Positions 1 to 12,600 of a stretch of 64,000 nucleotides of DNA are shown here, piece after piece. Origin of the DNA: Symsagittifera roscoffensis (taxonomy: Eukaryota; Xenacoelomorpha; Acoela; Convolutidae); the NCBI RefSeq assembly GCF_963678635.1, contig NC_087070.1, forward strand, positions 10,014,539 to 10,078,538, given 5' to 3'. A program made the translations under genes and the position numbers. The notes under the pieces were generated by a model. That model was given only the letters and a program-made list of their open reading frames with translations. It ran no database searches and was not told the origin of the DNA. The first letter of the stretch is position 1. Each line of letters begins with the position of its first letter.

Positions 1-1689
1 GGTTGGTTCTCAGTTAGAGAGACAAAGATTGATCAAGCAGAGAAGAACAGTTGGTCCGTGCAAGACGATATTGCTCGAAGCGAGGCTAGTTATTTCTCTT
101 AATTGTTAGCTAATTAGTTTAGCTGATTTGAACCCGAGTTAAGTACCGGGTTGAACTATTTGTGTGAGCGAGTTGCGCTGCTGGAGAAGACGAGTTTACA
201 ACTGCGTCAAGCGAGTTAACAAAGCGATTGAATGGAACGAAAGGCGGGCTTCGTTATAGAAGTTGTTAAATAGTAAATGGCTCATTAGGGGTATTGTAAA
301 TTGCTTTTATATTCTTCGTAATCGAGATCTTTTTTATTGTGCCCACGATTTGCTGAATTAGCTAGAAACGCAAGAGGAGAGCCGAAAAGAGCATAAACTA
401 AGGAGAAAGTTGCGTAATCCTCTGATTGGCCATTTTAGTCTGACTACCAACATAACCCTTTGGGGATTGTGGATAATATCGTGTCTTAAAGTCCCGCGCT
501 TTTACACGGTATGAAGGGGAGGAACTCTGCGGCCGTTAATCAGAATGAGAACGTGCTTGAAGGAGACGACTCTCCCACAAAATCTACATTGGCACTCCTA
601 GGTGGGCTTTCATTACCGAGTGACTAACGATCTATGGGTTGAGCAACGACGAGCATTAAAGACGGAATTGATTGAAACAAGCCAAAAACTGGACCGGGAC
701 TGCTTAGCAGCAGACGAAGTGTTCTATTGGGAGCCGAACAGGGAAGTGAGGGCAACTCAACTGGATCAACTACGTTGAGTTCAGAATGATACATCCGAGA
801 AAAGAATTGTGGAACTACGGCGGTCCCAGACAAGACAAGACGGTGCTGTCATTCATGGCTGAACTTTCATGAAGCTGGAGATAGCTGCTATAACTGAGAA
901 AGTAGAACTTATTCAGACCAATGTTGATTAGTCTCAGCACGCTGAGAAGAAAATCGAAAATCAGACTGGACTGTCAACGGCGTTGTATTTATGCGGATGG
1001 TAGCTCAGTGTTAGTACTGAAAGAGATTGGCCCTCCTTTGGACGAAAGCAAGATGTGGCAGAGTATGGCCCACTCCGAGGATCGCAGAAAGCCGAAAGGA
1101 AAAAAATTAAACCCAGATCCGATCGGGCGGAAAAGCGGCTAGCTGACGTATGGGGCAAAGTTTGCGACGAAGTAGCGGATATCGAGATTGCCAATACGAC
1201 CGATTGCAATTTAAAGGGAACCTGATGTGTCCCAGTGGGTTTACTTTTCGGAAAAGAAAGAAAGGTAAATGCAATTGGACACCTCAGGGCGATGGTCGAG
1301 ATTGGAAGCTTCAAGGAAATGTGCAACAGCGAGCTTGACGACGATGTGGTCATCCGTGCTCAGGAACTCAAAGAGCGCTATGGCCTAATGTGAACCAGAG
1401 GAAATCAATGATCTGCCACGAGAGTGATGCTATGCAGTCAGTCCCATTAACGTTCGATAGGCTACCGAATATGGTGACAATAGCACTGGATGAAGGGATA
1501 GTTGGCACGAAATTGAAAACAACGTTGCAAGAGGGGAAGAACGGTAATGAATCGAAGACGCTATACACAAGTATGGTCGACGAGCGGTCCACAACAGTCC
1601 AACCCGAGCTGTCGATGGCCAGTGATAGGAGTCGTGAAGAAGATGAAGATCGAACGGGCAATTGTGGGCTGCTACAATTGGGTTCGTGC

Positions 1690-2060
1690 GAGGTGTGTCC
1701 GGAGCAGCATTTCATCGATGGGTTTGTGGACAACCTTCTAGTCCGTATGGAACTGGATGAGACAGATGGGGTTCACTTGATGAACATTTCCGCTTTCATA
1801 ACTCTGGAAGTTCTCCACTTGGAGCGTTCAACGGCAAACTCAAGATATGGGACGACCAGATTAGTGATGTAGTTCTTTTGGGTCAGACAGTAGTTGATAT
1901 ACTGATTGGGACATTAACGGACCGACTGGATGTTGTGGCGGCCTCTGAAATAGAAGTCGACATGGTCTTGAGCCTCAAACATTTAGAAGAACGACATGGG
2001 ATGCTCTTCGAACGTCCAAAAGGGGTGCTGAGGACTGAAGTGATGGGACGGTTGAGGTGA
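1690..2060 (+). pseudogene. Retropepsin-like domain split by a frameshift
   Basis: The N-terminal half is read in the frame ending at 1872: a strand ending in VRMELD, then a few residues later a degenerate flap-side motif NISAFITL, where an active protease would have Asp-Thr-Gly-Ala. The C-terminal half is read in another frame from about 1815: FNGKLK, then VVLLGQTVVDI, an IG turn, EVDMVLSLKHL and KGVLRT. That order (LG...DI.IG, then VD.VLGL.FL, then GVL) is the usual C-terminal half of Ty3/gypsy aspartic proteases. The catalytic Asp is not visible and the halves are out of frame, so this is a relic. Confidence 0.5.
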
Positions 2061-2304
2061 CCACCGAAGAACCGATGCAACACAGTTTTGATGTTGTTTG
2101 GGGCGAGAGCAGTGAACTAAAGGCCCCAAATTTCGAGCATAAAGGCGGAGAGAGACACCTATGGACGACTCAGCGGACAGTGGTGGGCACCATTAGGGAT
2201 GCTGTTGAGTGTGACTTTTCGGAGCAGGGACTGACGGGCAGCGTAAGAGGGTGTACCATCAATGAATAACCCGAGTCTTCGTTTCCACGCCCAACGAGGG
2301 TAAA

Positions 2305-2592
2305 GTGGAAGCCTTAGAAGAGAATGTGGAAGACGTACATAGAACTACAGGCTCGGAGGTACCTCGTAGAAAGTTTGTGAATACTTTCGCAAACGGGTTT
2401 TACATGAAAACAGAGTTAGATGACGAACTGGTCTGCAACCTTCTGCGATTCGATGCCTTCGAGATGCTGCAACCGCGTCCGCCGATTCTCCCTTTTGGTG
2501 GAACGCTACTAGAGACATCAGAAGAATATGTCAGAGACGTTGATGTTTTGGGCTCCACTAAAGTCCAGCTTAAATTGGATACCCTGCGATGA
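2305..2592 (+). pseudogene. Second retropepsin N-half-like remnant
   Basis: The frame contains GFYMKTELDDELVCNLL followed by DAFEML, and later DVLGSTKVQLKLD. This again resembles the N-terminal half of a retroelement protease (strand, degenerate DTGA position, LG.. strand). It closely parallels the first remnant about 600 bases upstream, which has MELD and SAFITL in the same places. It may be a partial internal duplication or part of a second nested element. No C-terminal half follows. Non-functional. Confidence 0.35.
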
Positions 2593-2640
2593 GCGATACC
2601 AGTCATTGTGGTGCAGAGCTATGAAATAGACGCGGATATA

Positions 2641-3596
2641 GCAAATTAACTTGGAATGCATTCAAAAAGTGCACAAATAACTGAGGGCGTTCATATGTGC
2701 ATTTGTTAGATAGCTAGCATGAGGATCGAAAGTTTATACTATTCAAGTAAAAGTTCTATAATAAGGTCTTATATCTGAGCCGATTTGTCGGACCCCTAAT
2801 TACACATTCTTATTTTCGGATCATTCCCCTCATAATAAATGCCATAAAATGACAAAAAGCTCTTCACTTGCTGGCTATAGATAATTGACTGTAACATCCG
2901 GGAAAAAAATCTGCAAACGTTGAACCGTTTTCCCTACACACCGTCTAATGACTGTTTTCTTGGATGCTTTTTCTCCAAATAAACAAAGGACCCATGCGGT
3001 CGCTCTATTTAGTAGCGCCTGCAAGCCGATTGTGTTCGCAGGCGATTTAATACTCAGCAACGGTATAAAAACTTTTTTCTAAGCGGGTGCAAAGGTCAAA
3101 GAGCGGCACCCTGCCCTCTAAATTACTTCAATTAAGGAAACAGAATGGTGGACAAAAATGGACAATTAGATGAAAACACGATTAAGTTCTTAATCGGATT
3201 TGAAATTAGTCCACGAAATCAGTAGACCATACCGAGACTACCTCTAAACACGGACCTCGTTGGTCGGAAAACTACCTCGTTATACAAAACGAATAAGGAC
3301 TGTGTCTTTTGTCACATAAAACAACCATAACTTTATACTCTTCGAACCTATATTTTAAAAATAAACTTCGACAGAAACGAACAAACCACCCAAATAGCAA
3401 AATGATCCTAACAAGATAAATTAAAGACCACGTGAACTAAAGTTCACTCTTTCATTGGCCCACAAAAAAAACTTTTAGACCTCTTGGATAACACCCGTAG
3501 CAAGGGAGGACAGCTTATGGTTTTTCATAGATATAACAGTTCGATTTGAAACTGCATTAAGTTTACTTTCTCTTTTACTGCTTATTGAAGCAGTAT
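2641..3596. other. Gene-free AT-rich spacer
   Basis: Between the retroelement relic and the 3' end of the phosphatase gene I see no supportable coding region, RNA gene or clear repeat. The phosphatase 3' UTR must run into the right part of this stretch. Confidence 0.5.
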
Positions 3597-3601
3597 TTAT
3601 T
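3596..3601 (-). promoter_or_regulatory. Possible poly(A) signal overlapping the PUDP stop codon
   Basis: On the minus strand the hexamer AATAAA covers the TAA stop at 3599-3597. I did not find another clear AATAAA in the next several hundred bases, so very early polyadenylation is possible. A signal at this position could equally be chance. Confidence 0.25.
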
Positions 3602-6600
3602 TCTCGTAAGGAGGCAAAGACCACCGTTCAGGAGTGAAGTCCAGAAGTGTTTCTAGTACCAAGTCAGCATCCTGGCGAAACTCTTGTTCTAGTCTGGGAT
3701 CTGGAACCATCACTGTCCTCATTCCGGCGGCCTTTGCAGACAGGACTCCATTGGGAGAGTCTTCAAATACGAGCACCTTGTGCGGTTTGATTGTGTCTGC
3801 GGCGTCAAACCTGAAACCATTAGCAATGAAGTTTTAGGACCTAATTAACAATTCCTCCCCCCCCCCCCTTTCAATAGTAGGTACAATAGGGGGGAGATTG
3901 TTAAGTAGATCCAAGTTTTAATTACAAATACTGAGTACTTCAAGATTTTGAACCAAAAACCTCAAGTATTCAGAATTTAAAAATTTCCCATTGTGAAAAA
4001 CCTTTTATGGAAAAAAGATTAGAAAAGTATAAAGCGAGCAAGCGGTGCAGTTTGATAAAAAGCGATAGTTAAAAAAGCGGCGATTTGAAAAAGCGATGAC
4101 AATACGCTGGTTTTCAATATCAAAATGATCCCTTTGTCATACAAGGGTCCCAGCTGGTAATAACTGGATGTCAATTTTGTCCACTGATCGCCCTGTTTTT
4201 GAGCAAAAAAAGTTTTCAATGAAACTTGAAAAGATTGCCAAGAACAAGTGATTTTTTTTTACCACACATGATTTATTTTTAAGAAAATAACCACACATGA
4301 TTACAATTCCCAAATCATTCTTTTTAAAATTTTAGCACCTTCGTTATCAGATAGGTCAATCTGGTCTTCACAGGGAAAATGTAAAAGAACACGAATTGCC
4401 TCAAAGTTTCAATTATCAAAAAAAAAATGCCTGAAAAGGATTCAGGACTATATGAAAAAATCAGAGGAGCTATCAAAGGCTGTTAAGCCTGCCGAAGGAC
4501 AGTTCGTTTCTAACAATATATTCTCACATTCCAGACTGAAAAAAGTTGCTGAGCCAATGTCTTTTTTTGCAATTCAAGGCTGTTTTTCAGTCTAGATCTT
4601 TCATGTTGTACCACTAGTGCAGCAGAAATCTTGATATCACATGAAAATTCTACCTGTAGAAAAAAACTATTCACGCTCAGAATTGATTGCTTCCAACCTG
4701 GACAGAGTGACTTGAAAGGGCTGTGGGTGTGGCTTGCCAAACTGTACTTGTGGATCATCAGAACACGTGACCACATGATGAAACAGTGTGAACATGTCCT
4801 TGTGTTTTGTTGTCTTCAGGCCCAGGTTGACCTGGTTCGACCCTGTGCATACTGCTATTGGGATGTTGTGTGCGTGTAGATGTCTCACTAGTTTTTCAGC
4901 TCCAGGCATACTACTGGCAACTTTGAACATCTCTGGCAAAGTCTGAAATACTAACCTTATTATAGGTGTATAGATGTCAGTTAGATAACCTAAGTTGGAG
5001 AAAAACTTGTAATGTTTTCACGTGAGCAACAGTACCAGTTTGTTTACCTTTAGCACAAAAGAAAAACTCAGTAATTTAGAGCCCAAAACTCACACTAAAG
5101 ACGCCAGGGTACTGCAAAACAGGCTGAACAAAAATTTCTCAGGCTGCTGCAAAATATTTCTAAGTCTAAATATTTTTCCTTTGTTTGAATAATTTTCTTG
5201 CTTTGATTAATTTTGCTAATTTTGTTAATTTTTTTCTACAATAAGAAGGTTAGTTTTCGAGAAATTTCAAATAGTTTAAGAAAATTTTACAAAATCATTT
5301 ATGGATTTTTCCGAGGGCCTTAACTTTTATGTAAGAACAAATGGGTATAGTCGATTATGAGGAGCTTCTAACAATCCTTTCGAGAAACGTCAAAAAAATT
5401 CAGAAAACGGTAATAAATTGACTTTTCCGAGGGCCATAACTTTTGATGTAAAGAATTTGGCGTAGCCCCACAAGCAGAAAACCTTCCCACAAACCTTTCT
5501 TTGGATTCAGTGCGAAATCTCGAATTTGCGCGGATAGTTTCCAAAAAAGTCAAAAACAATCAATAAACGGTCAAAAAATCAAATATTTGACTATTCCCAG
5601 GGGCATAACTTTGTGCAGAAACAATTTTGCGCAGCCGCTTATGCAGAGAAGTTTCCCATAACTCGTTCTATCCATTGAACCCAAAATCTCAGATCAAGGA
5701 GGGCAGTTTTTAAGAAAATAAAAAATCTGGAAAAATGGGTCAAATATTATGCATGCACACATGGGATTTCCATTCCCGAGAGAAGGTAGTTCCATTGATA
5801 CGCCTTTTACTGGAATTCAGTAGAGTAGTTTTCTACTGCACTAAAATTTTTGTTGAAGTGAAAAACAAATTCGACAGCATCTCAAAAAGTAAAAAAACTC
5901 AATCCGATTTATTTGATAATATCTCATTTTGTCGAACAAGAATTTTTTGGCCGTCGAAACTGCACAAAAGAGGCGCTGAATAACCGAGCCGGATACAATA
6001 AAAGCTGAACCCATTAGTCGAAAAAAAAACATGAAAAAATATTCAAAATCAGACTTGGTAAATGACAAATTACAGAACTTATAAAAATTATAAAAAAAAG
6101 AAGATTTTTGATTATAGTACAAAATAATAATTATAGTACATTAATTTTCAATTATATTTGAAAAAAAACAAAATCAATACAAAATTTCTGCTTTACAAAG
6201 AAGGCCGATACAAATTAGAACCAAATAACATAAATGTTATATTAAAAACGGAAAATGAACCGTCTGAAGGCCGAAAATCACTTATCCAAAAAATATTATG
6301 AATTTTCAAAAAACTTATTCGAAAAAACAATTCTGTGAGCAAAGTTATTTGCGGGAGAAAAAAGTCTAGTACTCGGTTGCAATACCTTTGCTTATCGCAA
6401 GGGTAATAAATAGCGCTTTACACAGAGGCGAAGTTGCACTCCGCATACAAAAGCAAAAAAATGACCGATAACACTACTGGGAAAAACTAAATGAGTTAAA
6501 CTTTGAGTCTGCAAAATTTCTTAAGTGACGAACGCCAATTATGACGCATTAGCAGTACCAGTCTAATTGAAAAAAAAAAACCAACTAACGTGCCTCTATT

Positions 6601-8876
6601 TATAGAGCAGTCTATGGAGCTGTAATAACATGAAAAAATTAAATGCAATAAAAATATAAAGCAATTTTTTTTCAATTTGAGATTTTTTTTGTGAAAATCA
6701 TCCCCCTCACGCCATATCAAGTACAAAGTGATAAATTTCGCTCCTAGTAACAAATCAATTATGGCAAATAAGCTTCCTTCAACCAATTTGGAATGATTTC
6801 TATGACGGATCAAATCTCGCTTACGCGTTAATAGCGCGAAATATATCGCTCGTTAATTGTCCCAAATTGGCCAAAATGGCAATATCTAAACCCCCATAAC
6901 TTTACGAAAAATGATCACAGGTAGAATATTTTTTCAAATTTCAGTTCAGAACAACAATAGCTTTCGAATGATTTTTTAAAATTTCCGTCAAAAATGGCTA
7001 GTTAAAAAGTCAAATTGTGTCTGAAGAAAAAAAAGCCACCCCGAGCACAAATATTCCGTTACTTTCGTTAGGAAAGTCGGAACAAAAATAGTCTGTATTA
7101 AAATCTTTAGCTTTGGCTGTACTTAATAGCTGGTTATTGATTAAAGGAACACTTTTAAAATGAATACATTTTATCGCAACAATATTTGCGTCGCAACAAT
7201 ATTCTCGACTGAGATTGGTAAAAAAAGATAGTTAAATCAGGCGATAAAACCGGACCGACATTTCACTCACTGCTTCTATTTCTGCCATGAAGTCAGCCAG
7301 CGAGATGTCCAACTGCAGTTTGTCTATTATGGCCTGTGAGGCTTCATTCCCACGCATACCCATAATCTGTCTCTTGATGTCAAACGAATATATCTTGCCG
7401 AACCTAAACTGTAGTTTTTCACTATCAATGCTATATGTATTCAACACCTTTTGAAAAAAAAACAAACCAGATATCAAGGTACTAGTTTAACTATTTAGCA
7501 CCTTAAAAATATTGCAGTAGTAGATATTGGGGCTAAATCTATATACGTTATAGATTTCGGGTCAGCCTCGCTATGTATTAACATTGGGTATAGAGTCTAC
7601 AATGTATTAAGATAGTGAATATAATTGGTAAGGTTTCATGGTTTGTGTGATGGTAAGAGAATGGTAAGAAAAACGGTATTTTTTTGGATTTTGAGTAGAA
7701 ATGTCTAGTTTTTCGCAAAAATTTCGGCGCGCGTTATCTAATTGGTAAATATCAATGGTTAATTATGCGTAGGTTGTGAAATAAAGGTATTAATTATGTT
7801 TTTTGGTTCATGGTAAGTCAATGGTAAGTTTATTAGATAATCTTACTTTTTGAAACTATGCTGAAACCTACTGAAACTTCAAAAAATTGAGTTTTTTGAG
7901 AGAAAAAAATTAAATTACAAAGAAAATATGTAAATCACTTCTGACCCGAAATCTATGACGTACCTTAAAACATAGGGTCCACGCACCCCCCCCCCCCCCC
8001 CCCTTAGCCTCAACATCTACTACTTACTGCTCTCTCTTACAAAAACTGAAACATTGGTCAACCGAATTTATAAGGAAAAAATAAAAAAAACGACTCTTTA
8101 GGTACTTTGATTGCCACGCTACACATCTTAGCGAATCAAATATACAAGAGGCCAATCAAATAAACTAGTGTTATTGAACGAGCAACCATGTTAACTAGCA
8201 CCTATATCAAGGTCATTTCTCTCTTCAAAGCTTATTTCCGCATCATCGTTTCCCATCGCGTTATGTATTTATATAAGTTGACGAGGCGACCAAATTATTT
8301 AACTGTTTTCTAAAATCAGATTATGATTGTCATTTGAAATAAGCGTCAGAAGTTTTGTGGTTGCCAAGGCAACCTGGGCTCATGGGAAAAGTAAGGTTAT
8401 AAACATGATAAAATCAAAACTTGTTTAAGAAATATTAATATACATCTATTGATCAGAAATGTGTTTAAAAAAACAGCATCAAATGTTTTGGAGGTAAATA
8501 AATCAGCCGAAGTATAATCCAACCGAAAATGTGCAAAGTATATACATCAGCCGAAAAGTTACATCTTATTGATGAAACTTCAATAACTGTTACGCAATTG
8601 TTGCATAACTAGTATATATTCCACTTACGTATTTTCGGCTAGTTTATTTTTCGGCTGGTTTATATGCCACCAAATGTTTTAACGTACGTTTTACTATCAA
8701 TTAACAGCCCATAAATGAATTATAACAGGCAAGCTGAGATAACTTGAGCTTGAAAATACTGCTCACCTGTCGCATAGTTTCTGAGTGGCAGCCGAATAGA
8801 TGTTCTCTGTGTCTAACAACAGTCCATCCATGTCGAATATCACGTGACTTATCTCCATGTCACCATCACTGCCCAT
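3597..8876 (-). CDS. PUDP: Pseudouridine-5'-phosphatase (PUDP/HDHD1-type HAD hydrolase), four exons
   Basis: Coding exons in transcript order are 8876-8767, 7403-7271, 4942-4698 and 3810-3597, giving 233 residues against 228 in the human enzyme. All introns are GT-AG and the phases join as 2, 0, 2. The four HAD motifs are present: FDMDGLLLDTE (nucleophile Asp15, acid/base Asp17), CTGS (motif II), FGKPHP (motif III Lys) and FEDSPNG (motif IV acids). MPGAEKL and MVPD also match the family. The enzyme dephosphorylates pseudouridine 5'-monophosphate in the cytosol, in nucleotide salvage and damage control. The exon 2 acceptor at 7405/7404 was chosen because it keeps frame and yields CDRFGKIYSFD, matching the family; an acceptor 50 bases upstream would hit a stop. 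The gene lies head-to-tail about 760 bases downstream of TMEM230. A paralogous HAD phosphatase is the only real alternative. Confidence 0.9.
5281..5725. repeat. Degenerate tandem repeat with a CATAACTTTT core (PUDP intron 2)
   Basis: Three diverged units carry the same succession: a gggcataactttt-type block at about 5311, 5427 and 5596, then an exon-like run ending in cccataa, then aaatctc and gtcaaaaa with an aacggt motif. Spacing is irregular (about 116 and 169 bases). Related single blocks occur near 6890 and at 33040-33560, so this is an old dispersed family, not a local duplication. No coding potential. Confidence 0.5.
6417..6455. repeat. Dispersed cacagaggcgaag motif, copy 1
   Basis: This is the leftmost copy of a short motif (cacagaggcgaag followed by a ccgcat-type block) that recurs at 28858, 32459, 33724, 48718 and 52604. 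It is preceded at about 6367 by agtctagtactcgg, which resembles a block also seen at 29805 and 34620. The two blocks probably belong to one larger, degraded repeat. Confidence 0.4.
7514..8030. mobile_element. MITE-like element with terminal inverted repeats (PUDP intron 1)
   Basis: The left end has gcagtagtagatattgggg, then ctaaa and, about 30 bases in, atagatttcgggtcag. The reverse complement of the right end has gcagtaagtagtagatgttg, then aggctaa and, after a poly-C-derived tract and a short spacer, atagatttcgggtcag again. The ends are therefore inverted copies over roughly 50-60 bases, with a small insertion in the right arm. The interior of about 400 bases is AT-rich and non-coding, with repeated ggtaag words. 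A C homopolymer of about 18 bases near 7986-8003 lies in the right arm. I could not define a target-site duplication, so the superfamily is open. Confidence 0.55.
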
Positions 8877-9638
8877 GGTGAGACCACGTGATCAAAGGTC
8901 GATGACAAATATAAGGGTCAAGGGTATTATGTGGTCGTATTAGATTTCATGTGCAATCAAGTTCACCCTGTGTCCATTTCACCCTGGAAAATTTCAGTTT
9001 TTTTATTGATTTTCAATTAAATTTAAGAAGAGAGTAATATGCGGCAAATCTTGAACCCCAATTAGGATTCTGTTCAACATTTACAGTGGTACATCTCAAA
9101 ATAGGTGAAAAAAAAACATTCAAGTTAATAAATCAAAAAACTAGAACTAAAAAATTCAATTGTGACCATTCATTAGCTTTGCATTCATAACCTACTGCAA
9201 AAAAGAAGTCAAATTAAATACCCAAAAAAAATTAAATACTAATGAGAAAATAGTTATTTATACATAAACACAATACAAACAAGTATGACATGATATGACT
9301 TTTGAAATAACGAAACAATCGTTATCCAAATAGGAAACAATGACATGAATTAATTCTACTGCAGCACGGAACATCCAAATTTTACTTTAACCTTCAAAAC
9401 CTTTATTCTAAGCTGACAATATGTAACATTTTGTGACCATTAAATTGCATCATCTTTGAACTTCCTTCACTTTCGTCCGCGTCCTAAAGACTACTATTAC
9501 ATAACTGACAAAAAGCTGCAATCATCATTCAAATTCGGCCCATTGCAGCATTGCACTCCTCGATTTAAGTCTTTCCAAATATGGTAAGTTCTCTTGTCGT
9601 GTCTCGTGTTGCTGCGAGTCAGCCACTCAGTGAGTGAG
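8877..9638. promoter_or_regulatory. TMEM230 3' UTR and PUDP promoter interval
   Basis: The interval separates the TMEM230 stop codon from the PUDP start codon, both on the minus strand. It must contain the end of the TMEM230 transcript and the start of the PUDP transcript. Minus-strand AATAAA hexamers occur at 9407-9402 and 9007-9002. I see no coding region in it. Confidence 0.4.
9402..9407 (-). promoter_or_regulatory. Candidate poly(A) signal for TMEM230
   Basis: The minus-strand hexamer AATAAA lies about 230 bases after the TMEM230 stop codon and is the nearest canonical signal that I found. Confidence 0.4.
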
Positions 9639-12600
9639 TCAGTCGTAGTCGGGGATGTCGTCGAAGGAGTATCCCTCGTATCCCCACCAGGCCATGAGGG
9701 CCACCCTCACGTGATACACTCCAGGGATGAACATGATCGCACCTGGACAACAACAACAAAAAACAAATTCGATTGAGAACAATTCTTTATTTCCCGAATT
9801 CAACTGTAACAAAAAGTACAAAATTGACTATGTAGCTGTTAGTTACTATTAGTAAGTTACAGTTATCAGGTAAATAATACATGAAATCATGGGCGGATTT
9901 AGAGAAGGCGGGAGGGGATTTGACAGCCGTATCAACCCCGTCCCTTTTTTAAAAACTCAGCACATTCATCGTCCAAAGTGTCAATTTTGATACCAAATTA
10001 CAACATACAATTTTGACTGATCGACCTTAAAATTTTTTCTAAAGATTCGCTCAATAAGGAAGCAAAAAAATAATTATTATTGCAATAAATTATATAGGTC
10101 CAAAAATCGACTGTAAAAACGGAGTTAGGTTATATAACAAATGGTTTCATGTACGGCTAATGTGAACCACAAGTAACATTTGACAAAAAAAAACAAATGA
10201 TACCTAAGACTATCATGGGCCAGGTTCTGTTTGGAGGGAAGTGCTTGACGTCTACGTGTCCAGAGAGCATGAGACAGCCAGTAGTCAGAAGGGTTGTCCC
10301 TACCACACTGAGGAAGATAGCTAGCAAGATAGATTTCCAAGGCACCTTGGACGGGGCTGATTTATACTGAAACCAACTAGTTATTCTGAAGCCATTGATC
10401 AATTTCTAATTAACCAAGATTACTTATATATTTATAGAGCTAACGCCTCCAAATTTCCAAGGCACCTTGGACGGGGCTGATTTATACTGAAACCAACTAG
10501 TTATTCTGAAGCCATTGATCAATTTCTAATTAACCAAGATTACTTATATATTTATAGAGCTAACGCCTCCAAATTTCCAAGGCACCTTGGACGGGGCTGA
10601 TTTATACTGAAACCAACTAGTTATTCTGAAGCCATTGATCAATTTCTAATTAACCAAGATTAACTATATATTTATAGAGCTAATGCCTCCAAATTTCCAA
10701 GGCACCTTGGACGGGGCTGATTTATACTGAAACCAACTAGTTATTCTGAAGCCATTGATCAATTTCTAATTAACCAAGATTACTTATATATTTATAGAGC
10801 TAACGCCTCCAGATTTCCAAGGCACCTTGGACGGGGCTGATTTATACTGAAACCAACTAGTTATTCTGAAGCCATTGATCAATTTCTAATTAACCAAGAT
10901 TACTTATATATTTATAGAGCTAACGCCTCCAAATTTCCAAGGCACCTTGGACGGGGCTGATTTATACTGAAACCAACTAGTTATTCTGAAGCCATTGATC
11001 AATTTCTAATTAACCAAGATTAACTATATATTTATAGAGCTAATGCCTCCAAATTTCCAAGGCACCTTGGACGGGGCTGATTTATACTGAAACCAACTAG
11101 TTATTCTGAAGCCATTGATCAATTTCTAATTAACCAAGATTACTTATATATTTATAGAGCTAATGCCTCCAGATTTCCAAGGCACCTTGGACGGGGCTGA
11201 TTTATACTGAAACCAACTAGTTATTCTGAAGCCATTGATCAATTTCTAATTAACCAAGATTAACTATATATTTATAGAGCTAATGCCTCCAAATTTCCAA
11301 GGCACCTTGGACGGGGCTGATTTATACTGAAACCAACTAGTTATTCTGAAGCCATTGATCAATTTCTAATTAACCAAGATTACTTATATATTTATAGAGC
11401 TAACGCCTCCAAATTTCCAAGGCACCTTGGACGGGGCTGATTTATACTGAAACCAACTAGTTATTCTGAAGCCATTGATCAATTTCTAATTAACCAAGAT
11501 TACTTATATATTTATAGAGCTAATGCCTCCAGATTTCCAAGGCACCTTGGACGGGGCTGATTTATACTGAAACCAACTAGTTATTCTGAAGCCATTGATC
11601 AATTTCTAATTAACCAAGATTACTTATATATTTATAGAGCTAACGCCTCCAAATTTCCAAGGCACCTTGGACGGGGCTGATTTATACTGAAACCAACTAG
11701 TTATTCTGAAGCCATTGATCAATTTCTAATTAACCAAGATTACTTATATATTTATAGAGCTAACGCCTCCAAATTTCCAAGGCACCTTGGACGGGGCTGA
11801 TTTATACTGAAACCAACTAGTTATTCTGAAGCCATTGATCAATTTCTAATTAACCAAGATTAACTATATATTTATAGAGCTAATGCCTCCAAATTTCCAA
11901 GGCACCTTGGACGGGGCTGATTTATACTGAAACCAACTAGTTATTCTGAAGCCATTGATCAATTTCTAATTAACCAAGATTACTTATATATTTATAGAGC
12001 TAATGCCTCCAGATTTCCAAGGCACCTTGGACGGGGCTGATTTATACTGAAACCAACTAGTTATTCTGAAGCCATTGATCAATTTCTAATTAACCAAGAT
12101 TAACTATATATTTATAGAGCTAATGCCTCCAAATTTCCAAGGCACCTTGGACGGGGCTGATTTATACTGAAACCAACTAGTTATTCTGAAGCCATTGATC
12201 AATTTCTAATTAACCAAGATTACTTATATATTTATAGAGCTAATGCCTCCAAATTTCCAAGGCACCTTGGACGGGGCTGATTTATACTGAAACCAACTAG
12301 TTATTCTGAAGCCATTGATCAATTTCTAATTAACCAAGATTACTTATATATTTATAGAGCTAATGCCTCCAGATTTCCAAGGCACCTTGGACGGGGCTGA
12401 TTTATACTGAAACAAACTAGTTATTCTGAAGCCATTGATCAATTTCTAATTAACCAAGATTAACTATAAATTTACAGAGCTAATGCCTCCAAATTTCCAA
12501 GGCACCTTGGACGGGGCTGATTTATACTGAAACAAACTAGTTATTCTGAAGCCATTGATCAATTTCTAATTAACCAAGATTACTTATATATTTATAGAGC

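Larger units (their letters stand above)
1..2640 (+). pseudogene. Decayed LTR retroelement (Ty3/gypsy-like), gag to protease
   Basis: This stretch is more GC-rich than the DNA to its right and reads as a retroelement that has lost its frame many times. A short gag-like frame begins with ATG at 511 and stops near 627. A charged, coil-like stretch follows in another frame at about 634-777. Retropepsin-like pieces lie at 1690-2060 and 2305-2592 and are listed separately. No reverse transcriptase or integrase was seen before the sequence turns AT-rich near 2640, so the copy is truncated on the right, and it is cut by the window edge on the left. The first 500 bases are non-coding and could be LTR or leader, but no matching second LTR is present. 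It is certainly non-functional. The assignment to Ty3/gypsy rests on the protease remnants only. Confidence 0.5.

Noticed and set aside
3857-3870. Poly-C run near PUDP intron 3
   Set aside because: Simple homopolymer; several similar C or G runs occur in the window and no feature is attached to this one.
4661-4697. Alternative PUDP exon 3 end at GAGC|GTGAAT
   Set aside because: It gives the wrong phase for exon 4 unless a different acceptor is used; AG|GTTGGA joins cleanly and matches the family.
7404-7477. Extension of PUDP exon 2 upstream to the acceptor at about 7454
   Set aside because: The frame from exon 1 would meet a stop two codons in; the acceptor at 7405 keeps frame and family match.
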